DNA of 43,216 nucleotides. Source: Periconia sp. R9002 (taxonomy: Eukaryota; Ascomycota; Dothideomycetes; Pleosporales; Periconiaceae). Position numbers and translations under genes: made by a program. The notes under the pieces are model-generated. The model did not search any database. It was not told the DNA's origin and worked only from the letters and a program-made list of their open reading frames with translations. The stretch is from NCBI GenBank assembly GCA_023627715.1, contig JAMAHW010000150.1, forward strand, positions 1 through 43,216. The letters are read 5' to 3'. Positions 20,775 through 32,886 of this stretch are shown here, piece after piece (the first letter of the stretch is position 1; every line of letters begins with the position of its first letter).

Positions 20775-22476
20775 TCAATCATTATCTTGCTGGAAAGTGA
20801 GTTCCTCCTGCATGAACGAGTCTTTGGGCTGCCCTGGCCCCGTGACAGACTTCCTCCGTGCACCCCGGGCTGATGTGGGCTTGTTTGAAGTGTCCATAGC
20901 GTTGAACAGACAGATATCTTTTGAGTCAACTTTCTGAATTAGGTCTTGAAGAGTTTGGAAAACCTTCTCGGCGGAATCGCGGTCCTCCACACAAGGGCGC
21001 AGTAGCTTCTGCTCGACAAGTGCGAGCAGAGATTGTATAGCTGTATTTCCCTCACATCGAGGATCATTTTGCAGCGTGTTGAACATCTCCGTTACCTTTT
21101 TGTGGACCGTTGCTTTACGTTCCGGGAGTTTGAAGTAGAAATAAGCGGGCAGGTCGCGATCTGGTTGCCGAGCATTGCTGAAATTTCTGACCTCGTCGTA
21201 GCCATGAAGGAACCAGACTATGAACTCAAGGAATACACAACCGAGAGACCACATGTCGTAAAGCCGTGACCGTGGATCGTCCTCATTTGTAACCACCTCA
21301 GGAGCCTCATAAGAGGGCGTCGTTGCTTTGCTCTTCGTTCCGCCACGGCGCAGTAGCGTGATCTCCGCATGTATTCTTGAAACGCCCACGTCTGCAATAA
21401 CGAGTTTGTTTCTGTTGTCGAAATAAAGTATGTTCTCTGGCTTGAGGTCGCCGTGGCGGAAATTGATGCCGTGGAGAGCTCTTACAGCCGAAACGATGTT
21501 TAGCATCTCCTGGAGACACCATCGACCAAGCTGTGGCGTGCGATCATCCGTATTATGCGTCTCCCAATACTGTTTCAAATTCCCACCTGCAGCCCATGGA
21601 AAAATGACATAATGTTGATCATCCACGCTATATGTGGCCAAGTGTCGGATCAAATGGGGGTGGCCGAGCCCCTTGACTTTTTCGAGGTTCTTCTTCTCCC
21701 GTTTGAAGAGCTTCGGATCTTTTGGCAGGAACTGTTTGACAGCAACTTCCGTCGAGTCTCCGAGATCCTGTCGCCGTCAGTTAGCGGCTTTTGGGGAGTT
21801 TGGAATAACGAACCTCGAAGTTCTGGGTATATGCTGGGTGAATCTCGGCTTGGTGCACCACACAGTCCGAATTGTGGTAGGCTGCTCTGGATGTATTGAA
21901 GGGTAGTGGACGTCGTGGATCCAGCTGCACGTCCTGGTCAATGTTGCCAACCGCGGCTACCTGGACGACCCATTGCCACTCAAGGAAGAGATTGGTTTTG
22001 GCCTCACTACCCCACTTAGCAAATGCTTTGAATTCTTTGGTGTTATCCGCCGATATAAGAATCTTCTCGTTTTGGTCGTTTGGGACCCTCTTCAAGGGAA
22101 GATGCTCGTCGCGCAGCCCGTCTGAGTATAGGTCTGAAATCGACTTCACTTCTCCGATAAACACCAGGATAGCGAATATCTTCTTTGCGTTTTGGGTGAT
22201 ATTTTCTGCTAGTTTCGGCTGAAGGATGCGCGAAAGTGGTAACGCTGCTTTGACCGTTTCCTTTGTTATTTTAGCGGCCAGTACGTCTGACGGCAGGAAC
22301 TTTTCTCTGCTGAGATCGCACCTGACTAAGGCGCCGTTTAATTGGGGAAACATATTCTTTATGTGTCTGGCTCTAGATGATATGTGCTTGGAAGGCATGT
22401 GCTGAGTTGTTCTCTCACGAGATTGATCGACGAGTGGAGTGGTTTGGCTCCCGCGGCTGGGCTGCATAGTAGACAT
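20775..22476 (-). CDS. Protein kinase with a conserved fungal N-terminal domain
   Basis: Exons 22476-21814 and 21767-20775 join in phase 0 to 551 aa. ATG 22476 (MSTMQPSRGS) is the first good start. The N-terminal domain (about 25-220) includes KKIFAILVFIGE and GLRDEHLPL and is shared with the plus-strand kinase at 23177. The kinase domain (about 205-460) has the catalytic Lys in TEVAVKQF, the catalytic loop HGDLKPENILYF (HGD, not HRD), IADVGVS (DVG in place of DFG), the APE motif SYEAPEVV and DMWSLGCVFLEF. The Gly-rich loop is degenerate (DCVVHQAEIHP). Lys, Asp, Asn and metal-binding Asp are kept, so activity is possible. The C-terminal tail is basic then acidic. It is divergent from its paralogue across 700 bp. 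Confidence 0.87.
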
Positions 22477-23176
22477 TAAAGAATGCGGCTCCACTTTAGT
22501 CCTTTGTGGGCTGACCGGAATTTAGGATGGAACATGTCGATATCAATGAAGCTATCGGTTGGGTAGGGAGTGCATCTGCATGTTGGTGAAATTGTATCAT
22601 GTGTAAGATCCTTGGGCGTTGCATTCAACAAATGGAAATATTTGGCTTCACAAGGCAATATTCCTCTGCCACCCTCGCTTACGCAAATCGCCTAGAGACC
22701 AGTATGATAAACCGGTCAGTGCAAATGACAGTGTGAGTACCTTCTTTATTCATTGGATAGGCGCATGTAATATAAAAAGCAAATTTTACGCGTTGCATAT
22801 GCATAGAGTAGGCAAAAGACTGAGCAATAGCGGGGTTTCCGGTCCAGGTTTGATCTTTATCGCTCATGGACAAGGCTGAAGTTCAGCCTTCCCAGTCCGG
22901 TGAACCACGCCCATCAACGTCCAATGATGCGTGACCACGTTGCCATGCCTTGGGATAATCACGTCTGCTCCTCGGAGATCCCTACTGCGGCAGGGATGGG
23001 ACCCCGTAGAAAAGGTAGACGAAGGTGGAGGTAGAACCTCCGGATTGACTCTAAACCGCGTAGGCTTATGCAAACCATGTAAGAGTTTAAGCTAATCTGG
23101 GAACAGGCAAAATCAAGATGTCATTCGGAACGATACATCAACTTAACTCACGCAGAGCCAGACATCAATTGCGGCT
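22477..23176. promoter_or_regulatory. Shared divergent promoter of the two kinase genes
   Basis: About 700 bp separate the start codons of the two oppositely transcribed kinase genes. Small frames on both strands at 22619-22879 and 22864-23073 lack motifs. No operator recognised. Confidence 0.4.
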
Positions 23177-25522
23177 ATGACGAAGTGTCTGCGGAGCCTC
23201 CTGTGTGGTCCCTGTTTTGTTCCCATCGTAAGCACCTAGAACTCATTTATCAGCATGCACCTCGCCTTATTCGCAACGTGATCCTGGTCGCAAATTGATT
23301 GGGTGTTCGTATAGAGCTCTAAAAACCAGATCAAAGCAACTGCCTGTGAACTGGACGCAGCTGAACTCGGACTTCCGAACCAAAACGAAAACAACGTCAA
23401 ATCAGCCCAGGAGCAAATCTCTGATCCTGACGTTAGTAGCGTCGCACCCGGAATACTCCGGAGCCTCACGGCTGGTAGTACACAGAGCGTGTCGACTTTG
23501 AGCAGATTGAGAACAAGAGTGAGCGAGTCATCGGCTACTGGAACCTTCAAAAGGGTGCTATCGTACGACATGGCCAAGTACTCAGGAGATATGACTGCAG
23601 AAGTTCTGAGCTTCGATCATGTCAGAAAAAGAGCGGTTCTGTCACGTAATTCGAAGAGAATCTTTGTTCCTGACTCTAGAATCAGAGAAATGATTTGCGA
23701 ACAAAATATTCATGCAACTCTGAGCCGGATCAGCTGCTGGAAGACGGACATCACGCTTTTGAAAGAATTCATCTGTGCAAAAGCGACAATCATATTCGCA
23801 ATCTTGATCTGGGTCGGACTCGAGACTGTGATTGAGCACTTCTATCTCACTGGGTTTACGGATGAGATGCTTCCTGTCATCTACCCCCCTGGCTACGAGG
23901 ATAGCGACGAAGACGGCGACGATGATTCTTCTAGCATTAGCCAAATTACTGGTGACATGAGTACCCTCAATCTTGAGGTCCTTAAAAGCGCATTCAAAAA
24001 GGACGTATGGAGCTCCAAAAAACACGAGTGGGGTTCGGGAGAACAAAACCGCTTTTGCGGCGGTCAATGGCCATTCCTCAGTCCAATCTTCAGCGACAAT
24101 ACTTTTGAATACCAGTTCCACGAGGAGTTTCACATGCCTTTCATGGACAATAAGGCCTTGCTCACCAAGCATACACTCTTCAGCTCTGTTGAGAAATGGC
24201 GCATTCACCGAGATCATCTACGCTTGGGTCATGAAATTGTCAGTCACATTTCGTTATTTTGTCGATACACGTCCAGCTGACTTTACGCAAAGGGAATCGG
24301 CAATGATACGAGCAAGCATCCTTGTGTTGCCGTTAAGCTTATCGAGAGAAGGGATCTGAACGATGATGATTACAAAGCTGTGGCTGATGAAGAAGCCGAA
24401 GCCCTTGCAATGCTTCGTGACAGAGAGCACTCCCATCTAATTAGAGCAATTGCATACTATACTCTGGGCACAAAGCGCTACATATTGTCTCCATGGGCCG
24501 GACTCGGAAATCTACGGGAGTTCTGGGACCGGGACAAGGAGGACGCATCTGCTCGTATTCTCACTACCCAATTCCTACAATGGGCATTCACTCAGCTCAG
24601 TGGTCTTGCGGAAGCAGTCGAGCGCCTGCACAGCGTCCCAGGAAGTCAAGATTCTTGGCGTCATGGAGATTTGAAGCCGGAAAACATTCTGTGCTTCGAG
24701 GAAATTGGCACCTTGTCACCAGAGCTGTATAAGCCCTGTATCCTCGTTATTGCTGACGTTGGCCTGACTAGACACCACACAACAGCGACACAAGAGAGGC
24801 AACAGGCGACTCGCGCTAAGAGTGGTACGATCATGTACGAACCCCCAGAGACTACTCTTGACCAGGGTAAGAAAGAAGGCAGATCACGACGATACGATAT
24901 CTGGTCAATGGGTTGCATCTACTTGGAGTTCATCATCTGGCTTCTGTATGGATCAACGGAACTGGATCGCTTCATCGGAGACTTGGCGGATATCCATGAT
25001 AACAGAATGTTTTATGAGTTTGATCCTTCTGGGAAACCGAAACTGCATCGTACAGTCGATATCTGGATCGATTACATGAGGAAAGACCATCGCTGCCCAC
25101 CTGATACAGCAATCCGACTGCTGCTTGAGCTCGTCGTTGACAGGCTCCTTTGTACAGACATTGGCACCGTCCCAACCAATAAGCGAGCGGGTACTTTCCT
25201 TCTCCATAGGACTTCGACTGATGACGAATTGAACAACACCGGTCCCGAGAGTCCAAAAGTGCTACTTCATCCACCAACTTTCAAGCCACGTCGAAGCTCT
25301 ACTATACCTCTGATAGGTGGCCGGGCCACCGCCGAAGAAATGAACAAAAAGATAAAAGATATCTGTACCTTGGCAACTACCGATGATGGTACAAAACTCG
25401 AGTGGATGAATTTCGTGGAATCGCCTCAGTGGGGTCCAGATGCGAGCAGATATAGAGAGAGACTTACTGAATCAGATGCATTGCGTCCTGCAAACACGAC
25501 TGTACGTAATCGAGAGGTATGA
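23177..25522 (+). CDS. Protein kinase; probably the N-terminal half of a kinase-HET fusion
   Basis: Exon 1 23177-23227 (MTKCLRSLLCGPCFVPI), exon 2 23315-24238 and exon 3 24293 onward join in phase through GTAAGC and GTCAGT donors. If read to its own TGA at 25522 it is 734 aa. The N-terminal domain contains IIFAILIWVGLE and GFTDEMLP, paralogous to the minus-strand kinase. The kinase domain (from about residue 310) has the Lys in CVAVKLIERR, HGDLKPENILCF (HGD), VIADVGLTR (DVG), MYEPPETT (PPE instead of APE) and DIWSMGCIYLEFIIW. The Gly loop is degenerate (WRIHRDHLRLG). The terminal GAG is followed at 25517 by a donor-like GTATGA. Splicing there continues in frame into the HET gene, so the TGA may be intronic (see findings). 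Confidence 0.85.
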
Positions 25523-25655
25523 TGGAGCAAATGAGTTTGTTCGTATCCAAGGCTAATTTAGAGCTCCTACCGTGCAGAATGTAAGTGCTATAATGAACCC
25601 CGGTTAACGATTGAACCACTAATAAAGTACCGTTGAAGGAATACGGGTTTACGGT

Positions 25656-27575
25656 ATGTTACTGCAATTCACTCATACCACAAATCAATATGATTACTTA
25701 TACTCCCAGCCACTAACCGATGAATGGGACTATGATGCCGACAAAGAAACTGCAAAGGCGGTCGCAGACGATCTTGAAGAACGCTATACTAGTATGCAAG
25801 TAAATAACGATCCTGCACTCTGTGGGAGATGCGCAAAACTCGAACTCTGGAGTCCACGGGTTACTTTCCACGACACATTAGCAAACCTAAAGAAATCATC
25901 CGAGTCCTGTGCATTATGCCAATTTCTACAGAGCCGTGTGACTGAACTCACATCCGGAGAAGACATAAACCTTGAGTTCTCTCGGGTGGGTTCGTCATTG
26001 GTATGTAGTGCAGTATCAGATTCCCTCATTGCATCTTTATACACGCGTCCAAAGTTCGAGAGGGACTTTCCTAGCCTTCAAATCAGTCACCCTGAGCTTC
26101 CCGAACCAGGAGGTACTTTCAACATTGCCTTGCTTCGGGAATGGATGGGAAGCTGCAATCGGAATCACAGCTGCGTACCAAAGGATCAAGCATTCTTTCC
26201 GACTCGGGTGATAGATGTTGGCACTGAGGGATCTAGCGTTGTTCACCTAGCATGTTTGTCCCAGGCACATGCTGCCGACCGAAAATACCTGGCCCTATCG
26301 CACCGATGGGGATCACCTGCCACGAACACAGTGTTCCGCACTCTCCAAAGCAACCTCGTTGACTTTATAGAAGGTGTCAAGGTCGCCCATCTCCCCAGAA
26401 CTTTTCAAGACGCAATTTGGATTACTCAAAGGTTAAGTGTACGATACCTCTGGATCGACTCGCTGTGCATCGTCCAGGATGACGATCAAGATTGGGAGCA
26501 GGAATCCCGCCTCATGGAACAAGTTTATTCCTCGGCCTATGCCACAATTGCCGCCACGAGAGCGAGTGGAACGAGCAGTGGGTTCCTAAACTCCCACCCA
26601 TGTCGAAAGTATGTCAAAATGGCCAAGGGAAGCGTATCGTACTTCGTGTGCGATGCCATCGACAACTTCCACGATGACGTCGAACAAGCAGATCTCAACA
26701 CGCGCGGCTGGGTTCTACAAGAACGTGCCCTGTCAAGGAGGACCATACACTTCGCAAAACGGCAATGCTATTGGGAATGTGGCGGTGGCGTCCGATGTGA
26801 GACTTTGACTAAAATGAATAAGTCCGTGCTATGTCACCCTTGCGTTCTTCTCACGATCATTCACTGACAGACTGGTAGCCGAAAAGCCTCATTGCTTGGC
26901 GATGCACACTTCCCGCGATCCGTCGAGACATACGTCAAGGGCCTAAAGATCGAGCTCTTCCAGGATTTGTATTCCAAGTATTCCCGCCTCGCGCTGACCG
27001 TTAGTGCTGACCGACCCATTGCGATTCGCGGTCTTGAGAGACGCCTGCTCGATACTCTGCAAACAAAAGGTGGATACGGCATCTTCGAAATATACGTTCA
27101 TCGATGTCTACTGTGGCAAAGATCCGGTAACTCTTTAAGGAGGATACCAAGTTTCCGTGGTGAGACTGTACCATCTTGGTCCTGGATGGCTTATGAGGGG
27201 AGTATCCAATACATGGATGCTCCGGGTAAGACAATCGACTGGGCAAAGGACATTGTCTCTCCATTTGACAGCACCAGATTACCAGAGACCTGCGATTTGA
27301 TGTTGGGACTACAATTTAGGGCCCCGATTTACAACCTCGCCGATACAGAGGACGCAAATCTTGTCTTGGATGAGGCCGACCGTCGCGTCAACCAATATTT
27401 GAAGTGCATCATAGTTGGCACCAGCAAGGCTCCCAAGATCCCAGATCAAAAATTATGTTACGTACTTTTGGTGCGAGAAGTAGGCCCCAACCTTTACGAA
27501 AGAGCTGGAATTGCGCGTTTGAAGAGGAACCACATCGCAAGTATTACCTCAAATAAGCTAGCCTCTCTTGTATAG
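25656..27575 (+). CDS. HET-domain protein; probably the C-terminal half of a kinase-HET fusion
   Basis: Main exons are 25710-26821 and 26879-27575 (phase 2 junction, donor GTCCGT, acceptor GGTAG). A standalone model could begin at ATG 25656, but that ATG sits inside a GTATGT donor, and short exons at 25562-25580 and 25628-25653 connect the frame to the upstream kinase. The HET domain shows the N-terminal CGRCAKLELW and CALCQFLQS pairs, YLALSHRWGSP, LPRTFQDAIWITQRL, YLWIDSLCIVQDD-QDW, VYSSAYATIAA and TRGWVLQERALSRRTIHF. The C-terminal part carries WSWMAYEGSI. Family knowledge: HET domains trigger regulated cell death after nonself recognition in filamentous ascomycetes. The stop codon lies at the left edge of a dispersed repeat, so the natural C-terminus may have been altered. 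Confidence 0.88.
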
Positions 27576-27757
27576 TATAAGAAAGAGAGGGTGAGGTAAA
27601 ATAAGAATGTATACTACCTTATCTATCTTTTCTATCTCTATACCTAAATTAGCCAATTTAATATACTTCTTTTCTTCTATTATAAATACGCTTCACAATA
27701 TCTATAAAAGTAGAATACTTATCGCAACAATTATAATTTATTTCTAGAAGAACTATT
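27564..27757 (+). repeat. Dispersed degenerate repeat, copy B (solo LTR or MITE-like remnant)
   Basis: A run from CTCTTGTATAGTATAAGAAA through GTATACTACCTTATCTATC and TATCTCTATACCTAAATTA to CGCAACAATTATAATTT and TAGAAGAACTAT. The same order of blocks recurs at 30688-30862 and, weaker, at 41028-41178 and 20226-20345. It overlaps the last codons of the first HET gene. Confidence 0.55.
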
Positions 27758-27781
27758 TTAATTAATTCGTGGGTGAGATTA

Positions 27782-30435
27782 TTATATCATCCGCACATAT
27801 CGTCTTCGTCTCTTCATTGCCAACCAGGCTAGCATATGTACCTGGCCAAAAGCAATCCTCTCTACAAATGCGCCGGTTCGCTTGATCAAGAGCACATTGA
27901 ACATCCACGACATCTGTGTTCGGGTCCCGTCGTAGTACCAATCTGGATATCCGAAGTCTTCTATCCGTACTGTCGTCCTCGTCCCGAAGCGAGATTTCGC
28001 AACAGACCCAGTCGCTCCGAATGACCAGTGTGGTAGTACTTTGCGTGATTCTGACATGAGTATAAGCGAATAATGCGCGCCGCTGAGTTCAGAAACACTC
28101 TCAATGTCGTTAAGATTTGATGGTAGTGCTAGAACACCGCAACGTTGCTTCGACGCTTGGTTTTTCAAGAAAGAAATGCCTTGGCTCGCAACGACATATA
28201 GTTGATCCATAGTGCACTCTTCCACCCAGAAATGTAGACAGCCTTCTGGCAAGCCTTCAACCAGCCTGGAATCTGAAGGTGGGTCTGCGACTGCACGTCG
28301 CAGGTCGAAGTATTGCGTGCAGTCCTCGGCACTGTTGGACACTTCGCGGATCGGAGGTTTTCTGGCTATCTCGACCGAACGTCCGTTTTCGACTATATGG
28401 CAGTGCCGCACGTACGAGTTGATGAGATATGGTCGCGACGGTTCTCCCGAAAGCTCACACAAATTGTATGTTGACTGACCTCTCCAAGCTGCCCAGGACC
28501 AGGACGGAACTGGCTGTGCTGCCTTTGATTCTCGCCTCTCGCCAGAACCAACGTTGATCCATAGTAACGCAAGATCGAAGCAGTTGGCAGGGATGCCAAA
28601 ATGAAATCGAGCGCCGTTCAAGCGGGTGATGGCTCCAGCAAGGCCTTGAAAGGCGGGTAGTGTATCGCTTTCAAAGGAAAGAGACCGGATAGTGTAGTTT
28701 TGAAGGATACGACCATAGATCTCAAAATACCGTAACCAGGCGATGGTTGTTATATCACGCTCCTGCCCATCGACAGTACGAATAAGTGAGAAGGGGTTCA
28801 TTTGCCAAAGCTTATGAGACACACGACTAAGTTCGCGAGAAACTACGGCGGTCGAGGGGTCTTCATTGGAATACTGTACATTCCAGTCTTGCGCCCACTC
28901 TTCACCGCAGACGAAAGTGAGATGCTTGTTGAAGAAGTGCAGGCAGCGGGTGGACAGGAGAACTTCCTGTAAGGTCCAGCCCCGTGTGCTATGGACCGAG
29001 CTACTCAAAACTTTTGGTGTAGAGTAGTTGGCTTTCGCTATCAGTATCCTGTTTCCGACATGGGTTTTTGTGGCCATGAGGGAGCGGGAACCTTCGCGAA
29101 CTCCAGGGAGACCGGCATTAGCATCGCACCCACTGTGTTGGACGATGGTGGCATACGCTGCTGTATAGATCTCGTGCATCATGGATATCTGGTCGTGCTT
29201 CTCGGCGTGATCATCTTGTATGATACATAATGAGTCGACCCATAGGTATCGCTGTGAGAGCCGAGCCACAAATGTCATGGCATCCAGGACAGATCGTGGA
29301 ATGCTGGACGAGCGCAAGCGCAAGGCATCCTTCTGCTCCAACGCTGTGATGTTTTCCTTGGTGGTTTTGAGTCTCCCCGCGCCGCCCCACACATAACTGA
29401 GGGCGAAGTATCGGTTTGCAAGAGTGCCGTGCACCAAACACTGATCAATGACATCAATGAGGCGGATCTGGTTGTCTTTGCGGCCCTGAGAGCGCGTAAC
29501 ATGACAATGCTCGTGGTACTCGTTACACCGGCGCAGCCAATAGTTGACTAGGCCGTAATCTACGCTCCAATGGGGGTAAGAGTTAGCCAATTGTCTCCGA
29601 CGCGATCTTCGTGCTAAGAACATACTCTGTTGTTCGCACCCAACTGGAGTTCATCATCTTTTTCCGCGACAGGTTGTTGGATTCCCAAACCAAGGATTGT
29701 TCGAGCGACTCCTCACCTGTGTCGGCCCTGGACTCACCCTTCATCTCGATGGTGCCAGCTTCTTGCCAGAGGTCGCTGAATGGCTGCTTCGTCCGGACCA
29801 AGATTGTCTCGCGCTGCTGGTATTGCAGCGTATACCGGAAACCATGCAGGACCGACAATGGCTGATCAACGGCCCACGATAGGAGCGCCTTGATGGGTAA
29901 TGCCGTGAGAAGATGCAGGACGAGCATGCAGATGCGACACTGTGGGCGTGTGAGGAGGTCGAAAAGTGACCCTGAGGGCAACTCGTCTGCCAACCAGACC
30001 GCCTTCAATGCCTGCTTCTCGGAGCCATCGCTTTGCACGACTCGGCCTAAAGCGCCAACTCCTCGATAGCCAGTATAACCGTCCTGCTGGGCGTTGAATC
30101 GCAAGTCGTCCGCGCCCGGCGGGATAATCCATTCGTACTTGTCGCACAGAGAGCACAGCTGGTCCTTAACCAGCGGCCGCGTCTCGATAAGCTCCTCAAT
30201 TAGAGTCTCGAACTTGACGAAAAGCCGATTGCGCGCTTCGTACTTTTGGAAGGGGTGTACATCACGTCCTGCCTGCTTCCTAAGTTGCAGTCGGGAGAGG
30301 AAGCGGGGTAGGCGCGGTTTCGTGAGACTCGCGAGGTTCGTCTGCAGCTGTGACAGCTCAGTCACTTCGGTCGATGTATATCTGCGGCCCAGCAGCGGTC
30401 AGCACAGGGTGTCAAATGCCAGACAAGCGTTGCAT
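27782..30435 (-). CDS. HET-domain protein
   Basis: Main exons are 30381-29626 and 29564-27782 (donor GTATGT, branch GCTAAC, acceptor TTGGAG; phase 2). The main first exon has no ATG before its conserved region, so a short first exon is needed. ATG 30435 with an 11-nt exon (30435-30425) fits in phase and gives 849 aa, but its donor is weak, so the 5' end is uncertain. The protein has an N-terminal CSLCDKYEW cysteine pair and a second CRRCMLVL-like region (PQCRICMLVL). The HET core is YFALSYVWGG, SSIPRSVLDAMTFVARL, YLWVDSLCIIQDDHAEKHDQ, MMHEIYTAAYATIVQHSG and STRGWTLQEVLLSTRCLHF; WSWAAWRG lies further on. The role is inferred from the family: nonself-triggered cell death. It is convergent with the first HET gene, about 206 bp apart, and has a related repeat on each side. 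Confidence 0.85.
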
Positions 30436-31101
30436 CTTAGCTTGTAGAAGGAGCACAGTTGGCGACTTGCTTTTGATCCATGGGTGCCGCCGCGCAATCT
30501 TACGCTATGAACGCGCGCACATCTGGAAGCACATGTACAGCGAAAAGGGGGGTTAAGGAAAACGTACATCCTGCCGGGATATTTCTACGGGTAAGCAAAG
30601 AGGCTGTGTCGTCCTATGGCTGAAAGTGTAAGGTGTCCTTGTGGGGGCCATCTGCGGCGCTTTCTACCTATAGCTGGGAGTTATTAGGGAGCTCCCCTAG
30701 TATACGAGAGAAAGGGTTAGGTCTAGTGAGAATCAGTGAGTATACTATCCTTTCTGTCCTTTTTATCTCTATAGCTAGATTATCTAGAATATTTTTTTCC
30801 TATTACATTAAAATTGTTATATTATATTAATATCACAACAATTAATAGGAAGAAGAAACCATTTCTGATAATAAAACTAGAGTAATACATACAAAATATA
30901 GGAAAAAGAAGAGAACAAAAAGTCAAATATTCCTAAGTATTATTTGTTTATGAGCTATACTTTACTACCACTACTAATTCCTCACACAATTAAATAAGCC
31001 AACTCCCCCAAACGTAATACAGTATACTGTGTTCTAAAACAATACTACACGCATGTCGATGACTTGGTTTAGATCTGCAACTACTCAACCATTTCTGGTA
31101 C
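30436..31101. other. Intergenic region with repeat copy C
   Basis: No gene supported. It holds repeat copy C (30688-30862) and AT-rich DNA to the 3' end of the P450 gene. Alternative first exons of the neighbouring HET gene could lie in 30436-30620. Confidence 0.45.
30688..30862 (+). repeat. Dispersed degenerate repeat, copy C
   Basis: Contains CTAGTATACGAGAGAAAGG, GAGTATACTATCCTTTCTG, TATCTCTATAGCTAGATTA and CACAACAATTAATAGGAAGA in the same order and orientation as copy B at 27564-27757. Confidence 0.55.
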
Positions 31102-32886
31102 TTAAGCTCTGGGCTTAAATTGCACCATCGGACCTTCATGAGTGCTTACAAACGAATCCCATGTTTGAAACTCCCGCTCCCTAGACCTCCCCTCACCCAA
31201 ATACTCATGCCCTCCGCCTAAAGTGCATCCGGGCTGCAAACGCATATCATAAAGCCAAACGATCCGGGCGAGCATGATAGTCATTTCGTAATACGCTATA
31301 GATTTCCCGACACAGCCAGCTCGTCCCACTCCAAATGGACAGTATGCAGACCGTGTACGCTCCACCTCAGTTTCCGATCTTTCCCTAGTGAGCCAACGCC
31401 CGGGGACAAATTCGTAAGGCCGGGTGTGGTAGTCCTCGTTGTGGTGCAGTGCGTAGTGTGGAACGGCTATGTCTGTTCCTGGTGGGAACCATTCGTCCTC
31501 GACCCGGAGGCCTCCGGGCAAAACCTCTCTTTGGAGTACAGAGCCGACGCCAGGGGTTAGTCGCATTGCTTCATCGATACATGCTGTGAGATAATGGCAT
31601 CCGCTCAACTGAGGACCAATGCGTATTTCTTCTACTTGTGCGAATGTTGCACGTATATCCCGTTGTAAGCGTTGCAATGTTTCTGGATAATGCAGGAGGT
31701 AGAAGATAGCTGAGGTCACAGCGGTAGCCATGGTATCCGATCCTGCGACAATAAGCAAGCCCGTTTCCGCGATGAGCTCATCCCGCGTCAATGCATTTCC
31801 AGTCTTCGGGTCTTTTGTGGCGAGTAGGGCGCCATAGAAGTCCTCCGACTCGCTTTTGGGTTGCTGCATCCTCCAGTCGGATATCTCTTTACTTAGTTTC
31901 TCGAAGCGGTATGTATCTCGGACGAGATCTTTACGGAAGATCTGCACGATGCCGAGTTTGATGATGGCCGGCATGTGTCCTACCTGTACTTGTCTTAGCT
32001 ATCTGAACTTTGTTCCGAGCCGAGAATTTCCACATGCGAGGAACTTGCCAGGGATAATCCACCTATTCCTCTCGGAAGGAGATCAAATATATCATGATTC
32101 TCGTTGCTTCGCAGCATGTTCCAGTTGCGGCTGAAGGTCGTATCTCCCATGATGTCTGAAGTGCAATAGGCCACCAGCCTTGTCATATCTTTTGGGTCGC
32201 TCCAACCGTCGTTTCCCGGTTCTGTTAATGATTTGCAGAGTAGTCGAACATTTCTGAGGATTTTTTCTTCGAGCTGTGGAACACCGGTGCTATTGAGAGC
32301 TTTCATTACTATGCGTCGCTTCACTGCATGTTTCTGTTTATCAATCGTAGACATGGACATGTCCGTTTTGAAGAATTGCTTCCAAACCGTGTACCACTCC
32401 GCTTTCTTCGTATTTGCTTGCGTGCTGTAAATACTGTGCAGAGCTGAAGCTGAATTCACAGAAATGCGGTTCGGGCCATAGCGGACAATCTTCCCTTTAC
32501 AGACTGTAAGCATGCGTGATAATCTACGTAACGAGGTCTAGGACATTTGTACCATATCGGCGGTGAAGGCGCTCCAGATTCAAATGCCGATCGCCTTTCA
32601 CGCAGTGATATACTGAATACCAGTCTGTCAATCTTCCCAATATAGGTCCAGGATACTTTGAGAGTGGATGTACAACCAGGCGATGTAGCGCAACGGAAGC
32701 CAGCTGGTGGATTATTAGCAGTTATTTTAAGTCAAAAAAGGCCGATGATACCGTGTCAATGATAACAATGGTAGCAGTAATCAATACACTAGTAATGCCA
32801 TTCCATTGCGGCGTTTCTACGAGTAGACAGTTAAGATATATCAATGATATGGCGCAGAATACAGCGGTCATCAATTTGTGGGCCAT
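31102..32886 (-). CDS. Cytochrome P450 monooxygenase
   Basis: Exons 32886-32752, 32703-32553, 32494-32063 and 31979-31102 join in phase to 531 aa, full length for a fungal P450. The ATG at 32886 opens two hydrophobic N-terminal segments (ER anchor) before the proline-rich hinge HPLSKYPGP. Then come WYSVYH and LHRRYGKIVRYGPNRIS (which decides the acceptor at 32495), the I-helix AGSDTMATA, the K-helix EAMR, and the heme loop CPFGVGRAGCVGKSIAYYE with its Cys thiolate. Expected role: NADPH-P450-reductase-dependent hydroxylation of a small hydrophobic molecule at the ER membrane. Its neighbour is the UbiA-type gene in the same orientation, 677 bp upstream, which suggests a shared pathway. Confidence 0.93.
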
